Assembly: GCA_025642065.1 (NCBI GenBank)
Contig: JAODUP010000032.1
Span: 1 to 64,000 of the forward strand
DNA: 64,000 nt
Source of the DNA: Paralvinella palmiformis
Lineage: Eukaryota > Annelida > Polychaeta > Terebellida > Alvinellidae
Direction of reading: 5' to 3'
The translations under genes were made by a program, and so were the position numbers. Positions 39,467-51,986 of this stretch are shown piece by piece. Position 1 is the stretch's first letter, and every line of letters begins with the position of its first letter. The notes under the pieces were generated by a model. The model was not told the origin of the DNA, ran no database searches, and was given only the letters and a program-made list of their open reading frames with translations.

Positions 39467-40276
39467 AGAACTCGTTAAGCCGACAAGGTTTGTCACATGA
39501 TAATACGAGAATGTCGGAATATCGAATAATACGAGAATGTTGGAATATCGAGTCCGTGACATACCGGTAGTGTGTGTCACACATTTTTAGATCATAAAGA
39601 TATGCCGTTGTACGCAACAAAAATAATACGCAACATGTAATCACAATGACACCAATAACCTTGTGGTGTGTTTATTTCCAAATAAAATCCAACATAAAGG
39701 TCTGTTTAGCGGAACAAGTTGACAGATGTTTAGTGTCTGTTAGTGCGTCCAGTAGCCGGAAGCCATTGATGATGTTGATGTTTGTTAATTACAGACATTA
39801 TAAAGAAATACTCGTGTCACTTTGTCCATCCGATTAACTTATGATCTGCTCTTTGGAAAGATCACACATTTGTGTTTGTGATTAGCCATGAATGATTGGC
39901 TATGAGATAGCCACAGCCAATGGAAGCATCGTGTGTCGGTGCGTATGGTCAAGGACGATTGTAATTGGTTACGATATGGCAATTATTGTGGGTGGGCAGG
40001 TGTAATGAACCATTACTGACAACATGTTGGTGTGTCTTGGATGACTGAACTAGTGGAAATATTTGGCAACATTTTCGCGTTGTCGGATTAACGAGGTCAT
40101 TCAACATTGAAATGTCACATTCCGTTGACGAAATGAAGTGTCGGAGTCAGAACGCCGAACACGATTTTGTCGGATTAAAAAGTCATTTATAATGGAGCTA
40201 AATCCGTCAGGGGCAATAATGTGTCAGATGGTTGATTTGTCGGATAAACGATGTCCGGATTAACGGATTCTGACTG
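39462..40276 (+). mobile_element. pogo/Tigger-like MITE, copy 2
   Basis: Ends in inverted repeats: left TAGTCAGAACTCGTTAAGCC; right, read inward on the minus strand, CAGTCAGAATCCGTTAATCC. CAGT plus a CGTTAATCCGAC-type end fits pogo-like elements, which duplicate TA; both ends here abut TATA sequence. No transposase frame, so non-autonomous. Confidence 0.8.
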
Positions 40277-40316
<40 letters not shown>

Positions 40317-40659
40317 GGATATCCTGACTTCTTTTATATCAATCAAAGACAAGCGATTATGTTGATAGGTCAGGTCAGAAATTAAGTTATAGGTTGGTAT
40401 TCAAAAATAAATAAATAAAGTAAAATTAATAAACGAAAATATATCACTTCGCCCTGGCTGATCTAGATGTTAAAGGTAACTTACTTGTGACAAAAAGTCA
40501 TTCGGAGAATGTTATGTGATAACATTTCTAAGTGAAGCTGCCTTTCAATATTATGTTTAACGTCAACTGTATACGCTTTCATGGATATCTGCAGCTGAAT
40601 TATATTATTGACTATTTGCTTTATGTGATCTTCTTCGTTCTGAATTCAAAACAAAATTA

Positions 40660-41198
40660 GAAAGATTGTTGGATATAACAAAAGTATGCTCAGCCACAAA
40701 GATTTATCATTAACACAAGAATCGCCTTCTACTTCCACTTTCTTGTTATTACTGGATATCAGTAACAATACTGACATAACAGGTTCATTGGTGTACAAAT
40801 CTTCTTTTTATATCACGGGGGGGGGGGATGAAGTATATAAACCATTATATATTATTTATATTTTATTAGCAGTTATATCATAGCGAGATACACAGAATCC
40901 AGATATCTACCTGAACCTATCAATGTTTGTAATATTATGTACTCTACATACAGCTATAATAATAACAAACCTGTCTGGACCAAATTCAGGAGCAAGCCAA
41001 CAAAATCGATTTTTCTTTTCAATCGATCAGTATTAGTTTTTATGGGTGCCAAATTGATATCCATATTCATGAAATTCTACGAATATCGACAAGATTCACC
41101 AAACATGACATGTATTAATTATTTGAGGTGGCCGTTGTGGCCACTTTTCATTACCAGTCTTCAACATAATCGACACTAGATTCTTAAAGAGCTGCATT
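40660..41198 (-). repeat. Dispersed repeat D, inverted copy
   Basis: Reverse-complement partner of 28598-29085, with about 50 extra bases near 41054-41103. Together they form an inverted pair 11.6 kb apart. Confidence 0.85.
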
Positions 41199-41223
41199 GT
41201 TTTATGTTTGTAAAGCACATAAA

Positions 41224-41322
41224 AATATATCGAATTGGAATTGAAAATTTTGGAATTGGAATTTGATGTGGAATTGGAATTGACAAAATGAAATTGAGTG
41301 GAATTGACAAAATGGAACTGAC
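41224..41322 (+). repeat. Degenerate GGAATTG tandem repeat
   Basis: Repeats of TTGGAATTG and GGAATTGACAAAATG over about 100 bases, right next to repeat D. Confidence 0.75.
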
Positions 41323-42406
41323 CCCATGTCTGGTCCCTAATGTAATGTCTTCACGAAATGAAACAACACACGATTTCTCGTTACAACATGGTGGGGTCTC
41401 CTTTTGTTGGTCTCTCACGTGTTCTCGTGATACAAAAAAGACAATTACAACCGTGAGGTGGCAGCACCTAACGGTCACATTTGTGTAATACATCACACCT
41501 ACCATACTATCCTCTATCAACAGACAGCCCTACATCCTCAAATCGCCTCATATACCTGACTGAAGTGAGCTCAATCAGTCTGTCCTCACATTGAACCGAA
41601 AAAAGTTATCTCTAAGTTGAATAATCCCGTAAACATCGTATTTATGTTATTAACACAAAGTAGCACCTGCTATAGGTTGTCTATATAAAGTCATATAATT
41701 GAGATATCGTACCTTATAAGGTAAACATATATCCTTTGTAGACTCAGTGATGACACTCAGAATAAAGATCCAAGCACACGACACAACGTCTCTGTTTATG
41801 TCAACGACGGTTAGTCAAGTCGGATAATACTCGCTGAAAAGTGAAAATACGTCGCTGCTAAAAATTAACACCACACAGACACACACACACACGCACACAA
41901 ACTTTTACAGCATGCTTGATAAATCGGCGTATAAACATTAATAGATCATAGTGTTGTACGAGATACTGTTATTGGTGACATAGTTACCACAGTGAAGTCG
42001 AATACAAATAACATATTTCCTAGTGGAAATTTTGGGCGAAGAGTGTGAAGGTCACGGATGATTGATCGTGGACCGTTTCAGGTATTTTGACTGTACCCAA
42101 CAAACTAACGGTTAGTTCCGGTCACATGCACATACACAATACTTATACACAAGCATGCAGGAAAACGCACAAGTACGGACGTGCGTATATATGCATATAT
42201 ACACATATTCGTATTGCAATATGTGTGTATATACCGTAGTTACTAAATAAATACTTCTAGTATTGCCTGTTATGTACACAAACATCAGTGTGTGTGTGGG
42301 GGGGGTCATTCTGAAGCAAAAGAAATATATAAAAAGTAAACGAACACTGCTGTCTAAGCTCGGATCATTTTGTAAACAAACACATTTTCAAATCCGAAAT
42401 TATATA
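41323..42406. other. Stretch with no recognised gene
   Basis: CA tract near 41875-41900 and a G-run near 42297. Nothing coding recognised. Confidence 0.5.
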
Positions 42407-43342
42407 CAGTCAGAATCCGTTAATCGGGATATCGATTATCCGACAAATCCACCATCCGACACATTATTGCCTGTGACGGATTTAGCTCCATTATAAATTA
42501 CTCTTTAACCCGACAAAATCGTGTTACGCTTTCCGACTCGGATACTTCATTTCGCCAACAGTATGTGACATTTCAATGTAAAATGACCTCGATAATCCGG
42601 CAACACGAAAATGTTGCTAAATATTTCCGCTGATTCAGTCATGCAAACACACCAACATGTCAGTAATTGTTCATTAACGTGCCCACTCTCGATAATTGCA
42701 ATCATCTTTGACTATACACACCGTTGCCTGTAACTATCTAATATCCAATCATAATCATTCATGGCTAATTACAAACACAAAGGTATGACCTTTCCAATGA
42801 GCAGATCATGAGTTAATCTGATGGACTAAGTGACACGACTATTTATTTATAGTGTCTGCAATTAACAAACATTAAAATGATGAATGCCTCCAATGCCATT
42901 CCGTATCTTGCGCACGGTTATTGAATATTTGTTTAAACACGGATGTATATCTTTGTGATTTAAAAAGTGAGCTCCGGTGGCCTAGCGGTTAAGCACCCGA
43001 CACTTGGTGCAAACGGTCACATGGTTCGAACCCCGCAAGAGATCGAAACTTTTCCAGAGATTAATTTCTCGGCTCACAACATCGTGGGTGGTTGACCACG
43101 TTAAATGGCGACAGCCTGGGGATTCTCTCCGAACAACAAAACAAACAATTATGATTTAAAATGGCTGTGCCCAATAGGCGACAGCCAGGGGTCTCTACCC
43201 CAAACTTCAACAAGTTACAAGTTATGATTTTAAAATGTGTGACACAGACTACTGGTATGACACGGACTCGATATTCCGACATTCTCGTTTATCCGACATA
43301 TTATCATGCGACAAACCTTGTCAGGTTAACGGATTTTTACTG
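42407..43342 (-). mobile_element. pogo/Tigger-like MITE, copy 3, reverse orientation
   Basis: Plus-strand left end CAGTCAGAATCCGTTAATCG, right end AACGGATTTTTACTG, flanked by TATA. Reverse orientation relative to copies 1 and 2. A tRNA-derived insert occupies about 42968-43230. Confidence 0.8.
42968..43230 (+). repeat. Third tRNA-derived SINE-like insert inside a pogo-like element
   Basis: Starts CTCCGGTGGCCTAGCGGTTA (box A TGGCCTAGCGG) with box B GGTTCGAACCCC about 50 bases on, the order and spacing of a tRNA-type promoter. The rest has two related segments around GGCGACAGCC. It interrupts a DNA element with recognisable sequence on both sides. The head could also score as a tRNA pseudogene. 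Confidence 0.65.
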
Positions 43343-43359
43343 TATATATATATATATAT

Positions 43360-44199
43360 AAGAGACATTGTTACATTTGTATTAGCTACAATATAACGTT
43401 GTGTATCTAGTCGAATTATGAAAGGTGTACAACAATGAGTTGAAAGATGTACTCATCTGATACTTCTGTACAAGACTGACCAATCAGGAGTTGGCTAATT
43501 TTATAGGGAATTCTCGTAAAATATTATAATCTAGCATATTTACACTGCTCAAGATTTGACTGGAAACGTGAATAGGATAGTAGGTACTCCGAGTACCCAC
43601 TTGGAATACCTACTCCGAATAGTTTATATGTCATGAAAGAAATAGTTCTGAATTAAAAAATAAAATGATCAATTAATTTGTGAATTAATCTTTTTTCTCC
43701 CGCTCTAAACATCGTCTGCATTACCAGTTGCTGCATTTGGACTTACTGATAAAGTGCTGTTGAGAAGAGGGCTGAACCGTAGAGCCTCAGATTTCCTGTG
43801 TTCGAATCGCAATCTTACCCGTGTTAATGGTAGTTTCATACGATTTTGATATTTTTCTAAATAAATCGTCCTACGGCCATATGTACAAGATGGTAAGCTG
43901 TGTCGAGACCAAACACAAAGATAACTCACTGCTGCACATACTCATTTAACCGCTTGGGTTTTTTTCAATCACAATCTGAACAGACCTTTATAGCTACAAA
44001 TGAAATAATGAGCGTCATATTTATAGATCTGTTAAGCAAAACTATCGTGGGCTCGATTCCAAGTGTTTGCTGTGTTAGCGAATTTTTACCCCCTAGGGAG
44101 TTATCCATCGATACCATCTTTCAACTGATACTTCCGTTACTCATCCTCAAATATCTTTCACCGGTCTAAGTTTCTTATTGGCAGTCCATTTAGGTAGAT
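43360..44199. other. Stretch with no recognised gene
   Basis: Contains a short perfect palindrome GGTACTCCGAGTACC near 43584. No gene recognised. Confidence 0.5.
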
Positions 44200-44362
44200 G
44201 GGGGGAGGGGGGCTCAATGGTTGATCTACAACATCCGGATTCAAAACCCCGGTAGAGTAATGACAGAAGGGTGTTTCATCTTTCACTACCTCCCATTGCC
44301 TTTAGATACCACTCGGTTTATTTAGCCCGACGTATACACAAAAGTGGCCGTAAAACAGCAAC
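44200..44362 (+). repeat. SINE family A, diverged copy
   Basis: Recognisable by GGATTCAAAACCCCGGTAG (box B region), TGTTTCATCTTTCACTACCT and AAAGTGGCCGTAAAACAGCA. More diverged than the other copies. Confidence 0.75.
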
Positions 44363-44515
44363 AGTTATATTTGTATGACCGGACGGTTGTTTGGCTAACA
44401 GTATCTCGATATCCCCCCTTTTATTCAGCCACATTACGCCCCGCTTTCTGAACTCGTCGTTTTGGTCAAAATGTTTAGTAATTTCAAATTAAAAGTTTTC
44501 TTCTACAGCCAAGAA

Positions 44516-44626
44516 TGAAGAAACTGTGTGGGTGGCAGATGTTGTTTGTGTTTGTAGGCATTCTCTTGGTTTGTGCTTTGTTTCTCGCTTACAAAAGAGC
44601 CATTTACCCAGATAGCATAAAATAGG
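44516..44626 (+). pseudogene. Signal-anchor exon of the second GALNT copy
   Basis: ATG, then MKKLCGWQMLFVFVGILLV and a hydrophobic run ending in LAYKRAIYP. It matches the minus-strand exon at 24193 in the spacing of MKxLCG, VFxG and AY. The frame meets TAG at 44624-44626. Where the other copy has CAG/GTGAAC this one has CAG/ATAGCA, so no GT donor is seen before the stop. Confidence 0.5.
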
Positions 44627-46489
44627 ATCCTATCAATCGCTTGACACAAATCAGATCCACCACAAATGTGTGAAAGGTAACGGATAAATGACGTCTAACA
44701 AGTATTAACATTTAGTTGCAATGTATCATTAAGCTTTTCACAAAGTATATTTTCAAGTAAAATCAAATATTTATGATAAAATAACACGCATACATAACAC
44801 ACACACACACACATATATAGATAGAGATAGAGAGAGACAGATAGTTGCTATAACAATATATTCACGGTGTATAGCAATAACACAGAATGGAGCTGAAAGG
44901 TTAGACAGTATTTTGGGAAACTTTAGACTCATCGCTAGCGTTAATACCAAAAAGTGTAATATAATCTCAGGTTCGTTTCGGCGTTTTTTGCGCAAACACC
45001 AAGATCACAGCAAGGAATACGATATGTCATAGTAGAGTGTAGTTGATGAATGACAAAGTTAAATTGCTACTGCTGTTGTTGCTGTTAAACGGGAGTTCCA
45101 TATCTAGATAGTTTACTTAGTACGTAAGTAGACTTTCTTAGTACGTAAGTAGAGCCTAACTGCCAGTGATCAAGTTTTAAAACATTTAGTTATTGATAAG
45201 TATAACGTATTTCATAGATAGCATGTTTACCATTAAGGCAAAAGGAACGAATTTATATGTCGTAATTAAGTTTAGTTTCAAAAACATGACGGCATCTTTG
45301 CGCCAAAATAACTGATATTTGAGATACGGTCTATTATGCATTTTAGGCTGGATACAAAGTTTGTTTACGGGGGGTGGGCTAATATCCGTGACAGTCTGTA
45401 GGCACTACATTATATAGTTACTGAGCTGGAATTGTATTGAATATTTAATAATACGGACTTATATTTGTCTTTATGACATTCCAATATAATTCTCTACATC
45501 TAACATTTTTCAAACGTTTAATAGAAGTACAACCCTTATATCAGAGGTATTCCCTGCCTTGGTAAATAATAAATACACGCATGCACGCGTAGACTCATAC
45601 ACACACATTCGTCCATGGACATAAATATGTTCGTCTCGTATGGATTTATATTTAACACTTAATCTCATTGATACAATACCTATTATCAGATTATGTAGTT
45701 ATAAAATGGGATTGGAGTTTAAGCTAATTTAGTCCAGCCGGTGGATTAAACTTGGGCAAAACGTGACTTTTACTGGTTAAATTGGGATTTCTCAGGAAAG
45801 ACTATACTAGTCCACCTATGTATTCATTATTAACTCAATTATACGGGAACAGTTAGAATAACATGAATTTTTAAGACGCCAGTATTTCTATAATAATAAT
45901 AATAATAATAATAATAGAAGAAAAATAAAAAGAAGAAAACTATACATGTTGGGACTAGTTTTTATATTCGTTATGAGAAGCCTAGAGTTAGTAAAATTAG
46001 AGCAGTAGACATAGGAACACCAATTGTCACATTGTTCTTGGCAGAGCCCACGGTATCCAGACCATTTTAATTGGTTAAAGGCTCACGTGTTGTGCCACGG
46101 TCGGTCTGCTTATCTGATATAAAACATTGCTAGGAAAATCAAAGAACTGTTTTCAATGTTGTGAATTAAGTACTACATACAAATCACACTGTCATCCCAA
46201 ATATTATCGACTCAGACAAAGATATGGCCCATTGTTTTAATAACGTTTCTTGTCAAAAGGCATTAAATACACAGGATGGATTTTCCTTCAGTATCTTATC
46301 ACAGGGTGCCATATTTGTAGAACAGTTCTGCCTATCAATGGTGGATACATTTAGAACCCCTTATAGAGAATGATATCAGATAGTTGCTGAATAGGTTGTC
46401 ATATGTTTTCTGCGTGGTTCTCCCTATGTCTGTATGCTTTGTGAAAGAGTATCAGGCTCTGCTGATGAGCCCAATTATACTAATAGTTA
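44627..46489. other. Intron-like stretch of the broken GALNT copy
   Basis: CA tract near 44796-44812, a short direct repeat CTTAGTACGTAAGTAGA near 45117-45153 and an (ATA)n tract at 45890-45915. No coding element recognised. Confidence 0.5.
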
Positions 46490-46750
46490 ATAAACTATTA
46501 CCTTTTTTTAAATCGGATTCAAAAGTTCTAAACATTCACAAACCTGCCTTTTCTTCTGCAAATTTAACATTATTGTTTAAAATTATAGACAGGACACTTA
46601 ATGTCTGTCCCAAACAAATACTTACTCAATAATAACCCTAATGAATCCGGACAGTCTTCATATGAAAGAGGTCATAGCAACAAAACAGCCTTGAGTTTGG
46701 TAAAACAAATTATATTATTATTTCATGTGATCAAGAAAGACCAGGATACC
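46490..46750 (+). pseudogene. LINE reverse transcriptase fragment
   Basis: KPAFSSANLTLLFKIIDRTL, then after a frameshift NPNESGQSSYERGHSNKTA, then LSLVKQ, matching the LINE RT motifs around FLSKIxE and QSAYRxGHSTETALL. Confidence 0.65.
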
Positions 46751-46754
46751 CATG

Positions 46755-46862
46755 ACATTTATATAGCGCCCTATTCAGCTAGATAGCTGCTCTAAGTTGC
46801 TTTACAGTATTATTATCCCTGACTCAGACCTGTTCCAATCCAACACATATCTCAAACCCCAG
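46755..46862 (-). repeat. SINE family B, 3' part, reverse orientation
   Basis: Same reverse-complement tail as the 38951 copy (TTATATAGCGCCCTATTCAG, then CTGACTCAGACCTG). It follows directly after a LINE RT fragment. Confidence 0.75.
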
Positions 46863-47429
46863 ACCTGTATATGAATGATGCATAATTGTATATATCAGTG
46901 GTTCCTGCATTAATTACATTTTCCCTGATCCTTGGAGAATTTAGAACATTCTACCGCTGATATTTGGTAATTGATTACTCAAACTATTCTGGATCATGAC
47001 AATTAATTCAATTTCTTCCCTTACTTGAAACATTTTGAACATTCCATTATCAATAATGCACTATAGATAACTCAAATGATTTGAAAATTAAATGAAGGCA
47101 AGTATTATTTGTCTGACTTCATCATATTATGTAAAATGACTAAAATATTAACTTTACACATCAATTAATTTGTCATTACCCCTAATTCCCTAATGGTATG
47201 GGTGTATCAGTAACAAACGTATTAACATGATGAATCATGTCACATCAGTATCTTGAGCTACCTGCTTCTATCTTAAGGACATCAACTGGCTAATGAGATA
47301 CTTGTTACAGTGGCCCATACCTCTTTTAAATATTATTTAGACAATTCTAACTCTATTATATCACATATCTGATTATAACATCAATCACCTTTGGTGAATT
47401 CACAATCATGCAACTCATACAGTGACAAA

Positions 47430-47545
47430 TACTCGAAAATATGATCACCACAATTCTTCAAATTCTACATTGACTGCCTATTAGACAGTGTCTCAAATTC
47501 AAAATTTACTAACACCTTACTTATCTGTGTCATACTATTGTAGGT
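47430..47545 (+). pseudogene. L2/CR1-type LINE C-terminal scrap
   Basis: TTGACTGCCTATTAGACAGT with TCAAATTCAAAATTTACTAA corresponds to the LHWLPIRQRIKFKILTL signature of the L2/CR1 RT C-terminus. It may belong to the same insertion as the 46490 fragment. Confidence 0.5.
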
Positions 47546-47627
47546 ACCTGCGTGTATAATAATACTTTTCTATTAAATAAGAATTACACATGGTTAATAT
47601 TTATCAGTGGCTTCAATATAAAGCATT

Positions 47628-47846
47628 ATGACAAAATTAGCACTGAATTGTAATATCATTGTTTCTGAAAAGGTGTGCTCCAAAATACCTGTTCTGAATG
47701 TTTGGCTAGTAGTATCAAAGGAATTATTATATGAACGGATATTCTCAAACTTTGGTGCCATTAAGACTAAGCTGTGTAATAGATTTCACCTAGAGAAAGC
47801 ACAATCAAGGTTGTTTCATCCTATTGAAAGTTTCATCATACAATAG
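47628..47846 (+). pseudogene. Possible hAT transposase C-terminal fragment
   Basis: Seventy-two codons ending ERIFSNFGAIKTKLCNRFHL, then EKAQSRLF, resembling the hAT dimerisation region (ERxFSxxGxIxTxxRNRLxxE). No upstream hAT part was found, so the assignment is weak. Confidence 0.4.
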
Positions 47847-47913
47847 AATTAGACTGGTAAACATATGAACACTTACTTTTGTTTAGTGTGTTGTATGTTT
47901 AATTCTTGGACAT

Positions 47914-47916
<3 letters not shown>

Positions 47917-47971
<55 letters not shown>
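47917..47971 (+). repeat. (TA)n microsatellite
   Basis: About 27 TA units. Confidence 0.95.
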
Positions 47972-47975
<4 letters not shown>

Positions 47976-49025
47976 CAAATACATTATACTAAATTCTTTT
48001 ATTAATTTATCTGAATTATTATTATTTTGACTACTTCTGAAAATAATATTCCGGAACTTTAGACAGATATCTTTATTTTAGGTAGAGAATACTGGATGCA
48101 AAATTCTTCTTGCCTGCTATATCATAGGGTAGATAGGTTTCATCTACCTTCTACCATAAGTAGTTCATCAATAACTTATGTAATAAAAGAAATACATTTT
48201 CAGAATTAGAAAAAAATCTAATAATTCCGATAAAAATTAATAATTAGGGAATGTTTAAAAATATGAAATGTATGATCCTGTATTATAATTGGATGATCTT
48301 AATTGTTGATAACTGAATCTAATTATGCAGAAGATCAAAGTATATCATACCTAAAAGCATGTGACAGGGAAGCCATGAAGTAGTAGATGGCTTCCCTTAA
48401 CTGGTAATTACATAACATATTATTACAACTGATCTGCCTATAAAGGCACCAGAAAACGGGAAAATTAATATTATTCTCAGATAACTCTTTATCTATAATT
48501 CTCTGATCTAAAGTTGATAATATACCAACAAGATGTAGATCATTACTGACCACAGCTTTGGTATGAAGCTACTACTTTAAGTCCAGACAGGGCTATATGT
48601 TCTATGCAATGGCTGGCACTTGGTCAATTTCAGGTTGGACACTGCGAAAGATGGGAATAGACACAGTTATGTTGCTATAATTTTCATATATGTGGTTCTG
48701 TTAAACATCTGACATAATTTGTCAATAAATATACGTGAATTTAAAAATTTAAATGAAGAAGAAAAACTCAAATGAATGAAGTTATGTCCAGTGGGGATAT
48801 ATCTGGTTACAAAATAAACTAATGTCATATTCAGTGACATGGAATCCTTTCACTATATACATTTTAAACTTAATTGTGCATTCAGAAGTGTGCTATACAA
48901 TGTGAACTGCGTTATAAGTGGGCTGTTACCATCACCTTAATACAATTGTTAAAAAATCTCAACTTCTTATACCATCTTTACTTACAAATGTTGAATTTCT
49001 TCTGGTAGAGGAATATTGTATTTTT
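47972..49025. other. Stretch with no recognised gene
   Basis: AT-rich, no clear repeat or frame. Confidence 0.5.
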
Positions 49026-49328
49026 CGAGCCGTGATGGTGCAGTTAGTTATAGGGTGGGACACATAACCGAAAGGTTGCGGGTTCGAGGCTCCGGAGCTG
49101 CGATGCTGTAATGTGGCGACTAGCCTCTCAGCTAGAAATGAGAACTTGACAGGACGTAATGGCTATGTCTCTGAATAATGCATTGCACCTATAATTGCAG
49201 CTTGCATTGTATTGTCCCGCGGGAGTTGATGTGGGTACTGGATTGAAACAGGTCTGGATCAGGGATAATAAAACTGTAAAGCGCCTTAGAACAGCTAGCT
49301 AGCTGGATATGTGCTATATAAATGTCAC

Positions 49329-49366
<38 letters not shown>
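49026..49366 (+). repeat. SINE family B, full-length copy
   Basis: tRNA-like head (GAGCCGTGATGGTGCAGTTA, box B GGGTTCGAGGCTC), full body, tail GCGCCTTAGAACAGC to GCTATATAAATGTCAC, then (ATT)n of about 13 units. The most complete copy of this family here. Confidence 0.85.
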
Positions 49367-49368
<2 letters not shown>

Positions 49369-49959
49369 GAAAATAATATTATATTAATGGTAAATTCTAT
49401 GAAAGGTGCCATGATACTTCCAGTATGGATCCCAATGTGTTACAAACAGATCGGCCACATTGGGGCTGTACATTCGTGTATAGCAAAAACATTACATTTA
49501 GAATTATCCACGTACATTATCCATGTTGACAGTAATAGGTGTTATGTTGTGTTCTGTTATATTCCTAACAATATCAAACCATTTATGTTCAACATATACA
49601 CACGTCTTAGTGATGTCCTAAATAAGTCATCTTCACTCAAATCACCGACATTTAAATCATACTATTATTGTCGGTAATCTTTGCCGCTATTAATCCATAC
49701 ACGACATGCAGATTCATGTTGTAGTTGACATAACATTATATATAACTATTGAATATTTTAGTGATATCCAGGAGAGAGTTTTTTCCAGGAAATTCTCCTG
49801 GAAAATGGCTAAATTTTATTATATAGAGTATTGAATAACTTATTGGATAGCATACAGCTCCCAGTTCAAGCTATGTATTGTAATAATATGTTATCTAAAG
49901 TATATTGATACATATTATAATAGCCTCATGCATTAAAGTCACGTCTCACTGTATTCCAG

Positions 49960-51000
49960 GTACAAGTAAGCCTAAGATTACATAGTGTAATGATCATGTC
50001 AAACCATATAAGGAACAATCACTGTTCTTGCATAGAATTTGGCAGGATAATGGCTGCTCATCGGATGGTATTAAATATATGACATCAAACGTAGGACTCG
50101 AACTATATGCCATTAGCGTGTAATAAAAACTACCAATAGGGACCAAGCTAATAAAGGTCTAATAAAATCGAATGCGAATTATAATGACAGGATACACGTG
50201 ATTTTTACGATGAAGTGAGATGTTTTACCAATAATCGATGCAACATGCCTTTTATCGTGGATAGCGCCCAATATAATTATGAAATCAGTACAATTTATAG
50301 AAATACATACAATTATTTTTACAGCAGTGTATCTTACAATATTTGTGATACGAAAAGCGTTCTAAATGAGTTGGACTGTACAATTAAATTGTCCTGTATC
50401 TGGATCATATAAATGACCACATGATTTTACCACTGACGATATTAGTACGATATCATTATCACTGACGATATCAGTAGTACCATCCGTAGGTTGAAGCCTC
50501 ATAAAGCAGATGGTGCAGAATACATTTCACCACAACTATTAATCAACAGTTGTCACAAGTTGTTTATTTATTTGACCTTGTTGTTCAATATAATGCTGCG
50601 ACGTGACGTGTCTCCTAGACATATTTTATTGTCTACTTTGGTTCCTATTTCGAAAAAAAGAAGAAGAAAAGGAGGCGGTAAATGACAGGAATAATTATAG
50701 CGCAATTGCCTTGGCAAATGTTAATCTTAAAGTAATTAACAGTCTATTAGTTGAGAAACATGGGTAATGTTGCTGATTTGCCATATGGCTTTAAAGCTAA
50801 GTACTCTAACACTCATTGAACATTTTTAATACTGCAGAAACTTTTAAGTATTACATGTATATCAGTAATAACTCATATATGTTATTTGTATTGATGGATG
50901 CATCGCGAGCCTTTGACCTGATGCAATATGTAAAACTCTTCAGTTTGTTCATAAAGCGTAATCCTTGTCCACACATATAAAGCAAATATGTAAATTTTCT
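49960..51000 (+). pseudogene. LINE relic: endonuclease end and RT N-terminus
   Basis: About 50000: PYKEQSLFLHRIWQDNGC. 50491: KPHKADGAEYISPQLLINSC, then LTLLFNIMLRRDVSPRHILL, the classic LINE RT motifs 0 to 2 (LKPxKADG, P..ll.s.lvPI.K). About 50890: LFVLMDASRAFDLMQY. Frameshifted, truncated at 51000 where another repeat family starts. Confidence 0.7.
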
Positions 51001-51165
51001 AATAGTGAGGAGTAGGTCATATTATTTATTGGATTTGTATGTTTATGAGGTATTTGACCCTCAGACAAGTATCACAAGGCATATTATGCTGCGGTTGAGA
51101 TGTTCTATTTTCTGTGCTCGGAGACTATGTATCCAGGTCCGCGCATTCTAAGAAAAGCTGATTGA
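51000..51165 (+). repeat. Dispersed repeat C, 5' fragment
   Basis: GTGAGGAGTAGGTCATATTA, then TTGGATTTGTATGTTTATGA, as at 37410-37470. It begins exactly where the LINE relic stops. Confidence 0.8.
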
Positions 51166-51180
51166 ACTATATTCTTTGTT

Positions 51181-51198
51181 ACACACACACACACACAC

Positions 51199-51268
<70 letters not shown>
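51181..51268 (+). repeat. (AC)n(TA)n microsatellite
   Basis: About 10 AC and then about 32 TA units, after the repeat C fragment. Confidence 0.95.
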
Positions 51269-51269
<1 letters not shown>

Positions 51270-51770
51270 CATTTCCTTAAAACCCTACCGATTGAAACTG
51301 GGAGGAACAATGAACTAACATTCTTGGATGGGATGAAAAAATGCCATTATTAGCAGTTCCTATGACAACATACAAACGAATCACAGCCATAAATGCACAT
51401 TATAATGGTTAGGATCACAGGAACAATAAAGGCACAGAAATAGAGTAAACTGAGTTTTGACCGTGGCATCGACCAATGTACTACTTTCTAGATAACTGGC
51501 TATAATTATATTTAGGATGGCTATGATGAGGAATATAAATATTATAATATAGGATGAAACAGATAAATCAGAAGGTGTCACTCTTCGATCTGGGCAGAGG
51601 ACGAAACACATGTAAAGAAATGCTAAGAAAGTTTATAGAAACTTCGCTGTCATCTACGATATTGTTTCACATTGATGAATGTGAATTTCAAGGAAAATGT
51701 GGACCTAATAAGATTAATTCGCATCTGTTCTTCTCTCCGAATATCACCATTTTATTCTGTTATTTTATCG

Positions 51771-51986
51771 GAAAACCTGTATTGATAACGAAGAAGTACA
51801 AGATCTGAACAACTTAATTCATCACCAATTTCTCCCAATAAAGAAAGAACTGTGGAAATATGACATCAATTCTAGTTTACAAAATGTTGTGCGAAAGTCA
51901 TCAAGTGTTCAGTATCAAATGACGATGAAATCTAACTTCAGCAGGACGAAATTTCAGCGTGACTACGGGACTGGAGTGACGAAACA
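51771..51986 (+). pseudogene. Second GALNT copy: stem exon
   Basis: About 72 codons without stops, sharing QMTMKSN and GTGVTK with the exon at 18126-18371, and a good donor AAACA/GTAAGT. Thirty bases shorter than its counterpart. The acceptor position reads TTTATCG instead of GATAG, so the AG is missing. Confidence 0.7.

Noticed and set aside
41176..41488. Overlapping open frames on both strands
   Set aside because: No recognisable motifs. The first part is a GGAATTG tandem repeat.
42968..43040. Functional tRNA gene
   Set aside because: The head is tRNA-like, but the distance and the extended downstream body suggest a SINE; I could not fold a clean cloverleaf by eye.
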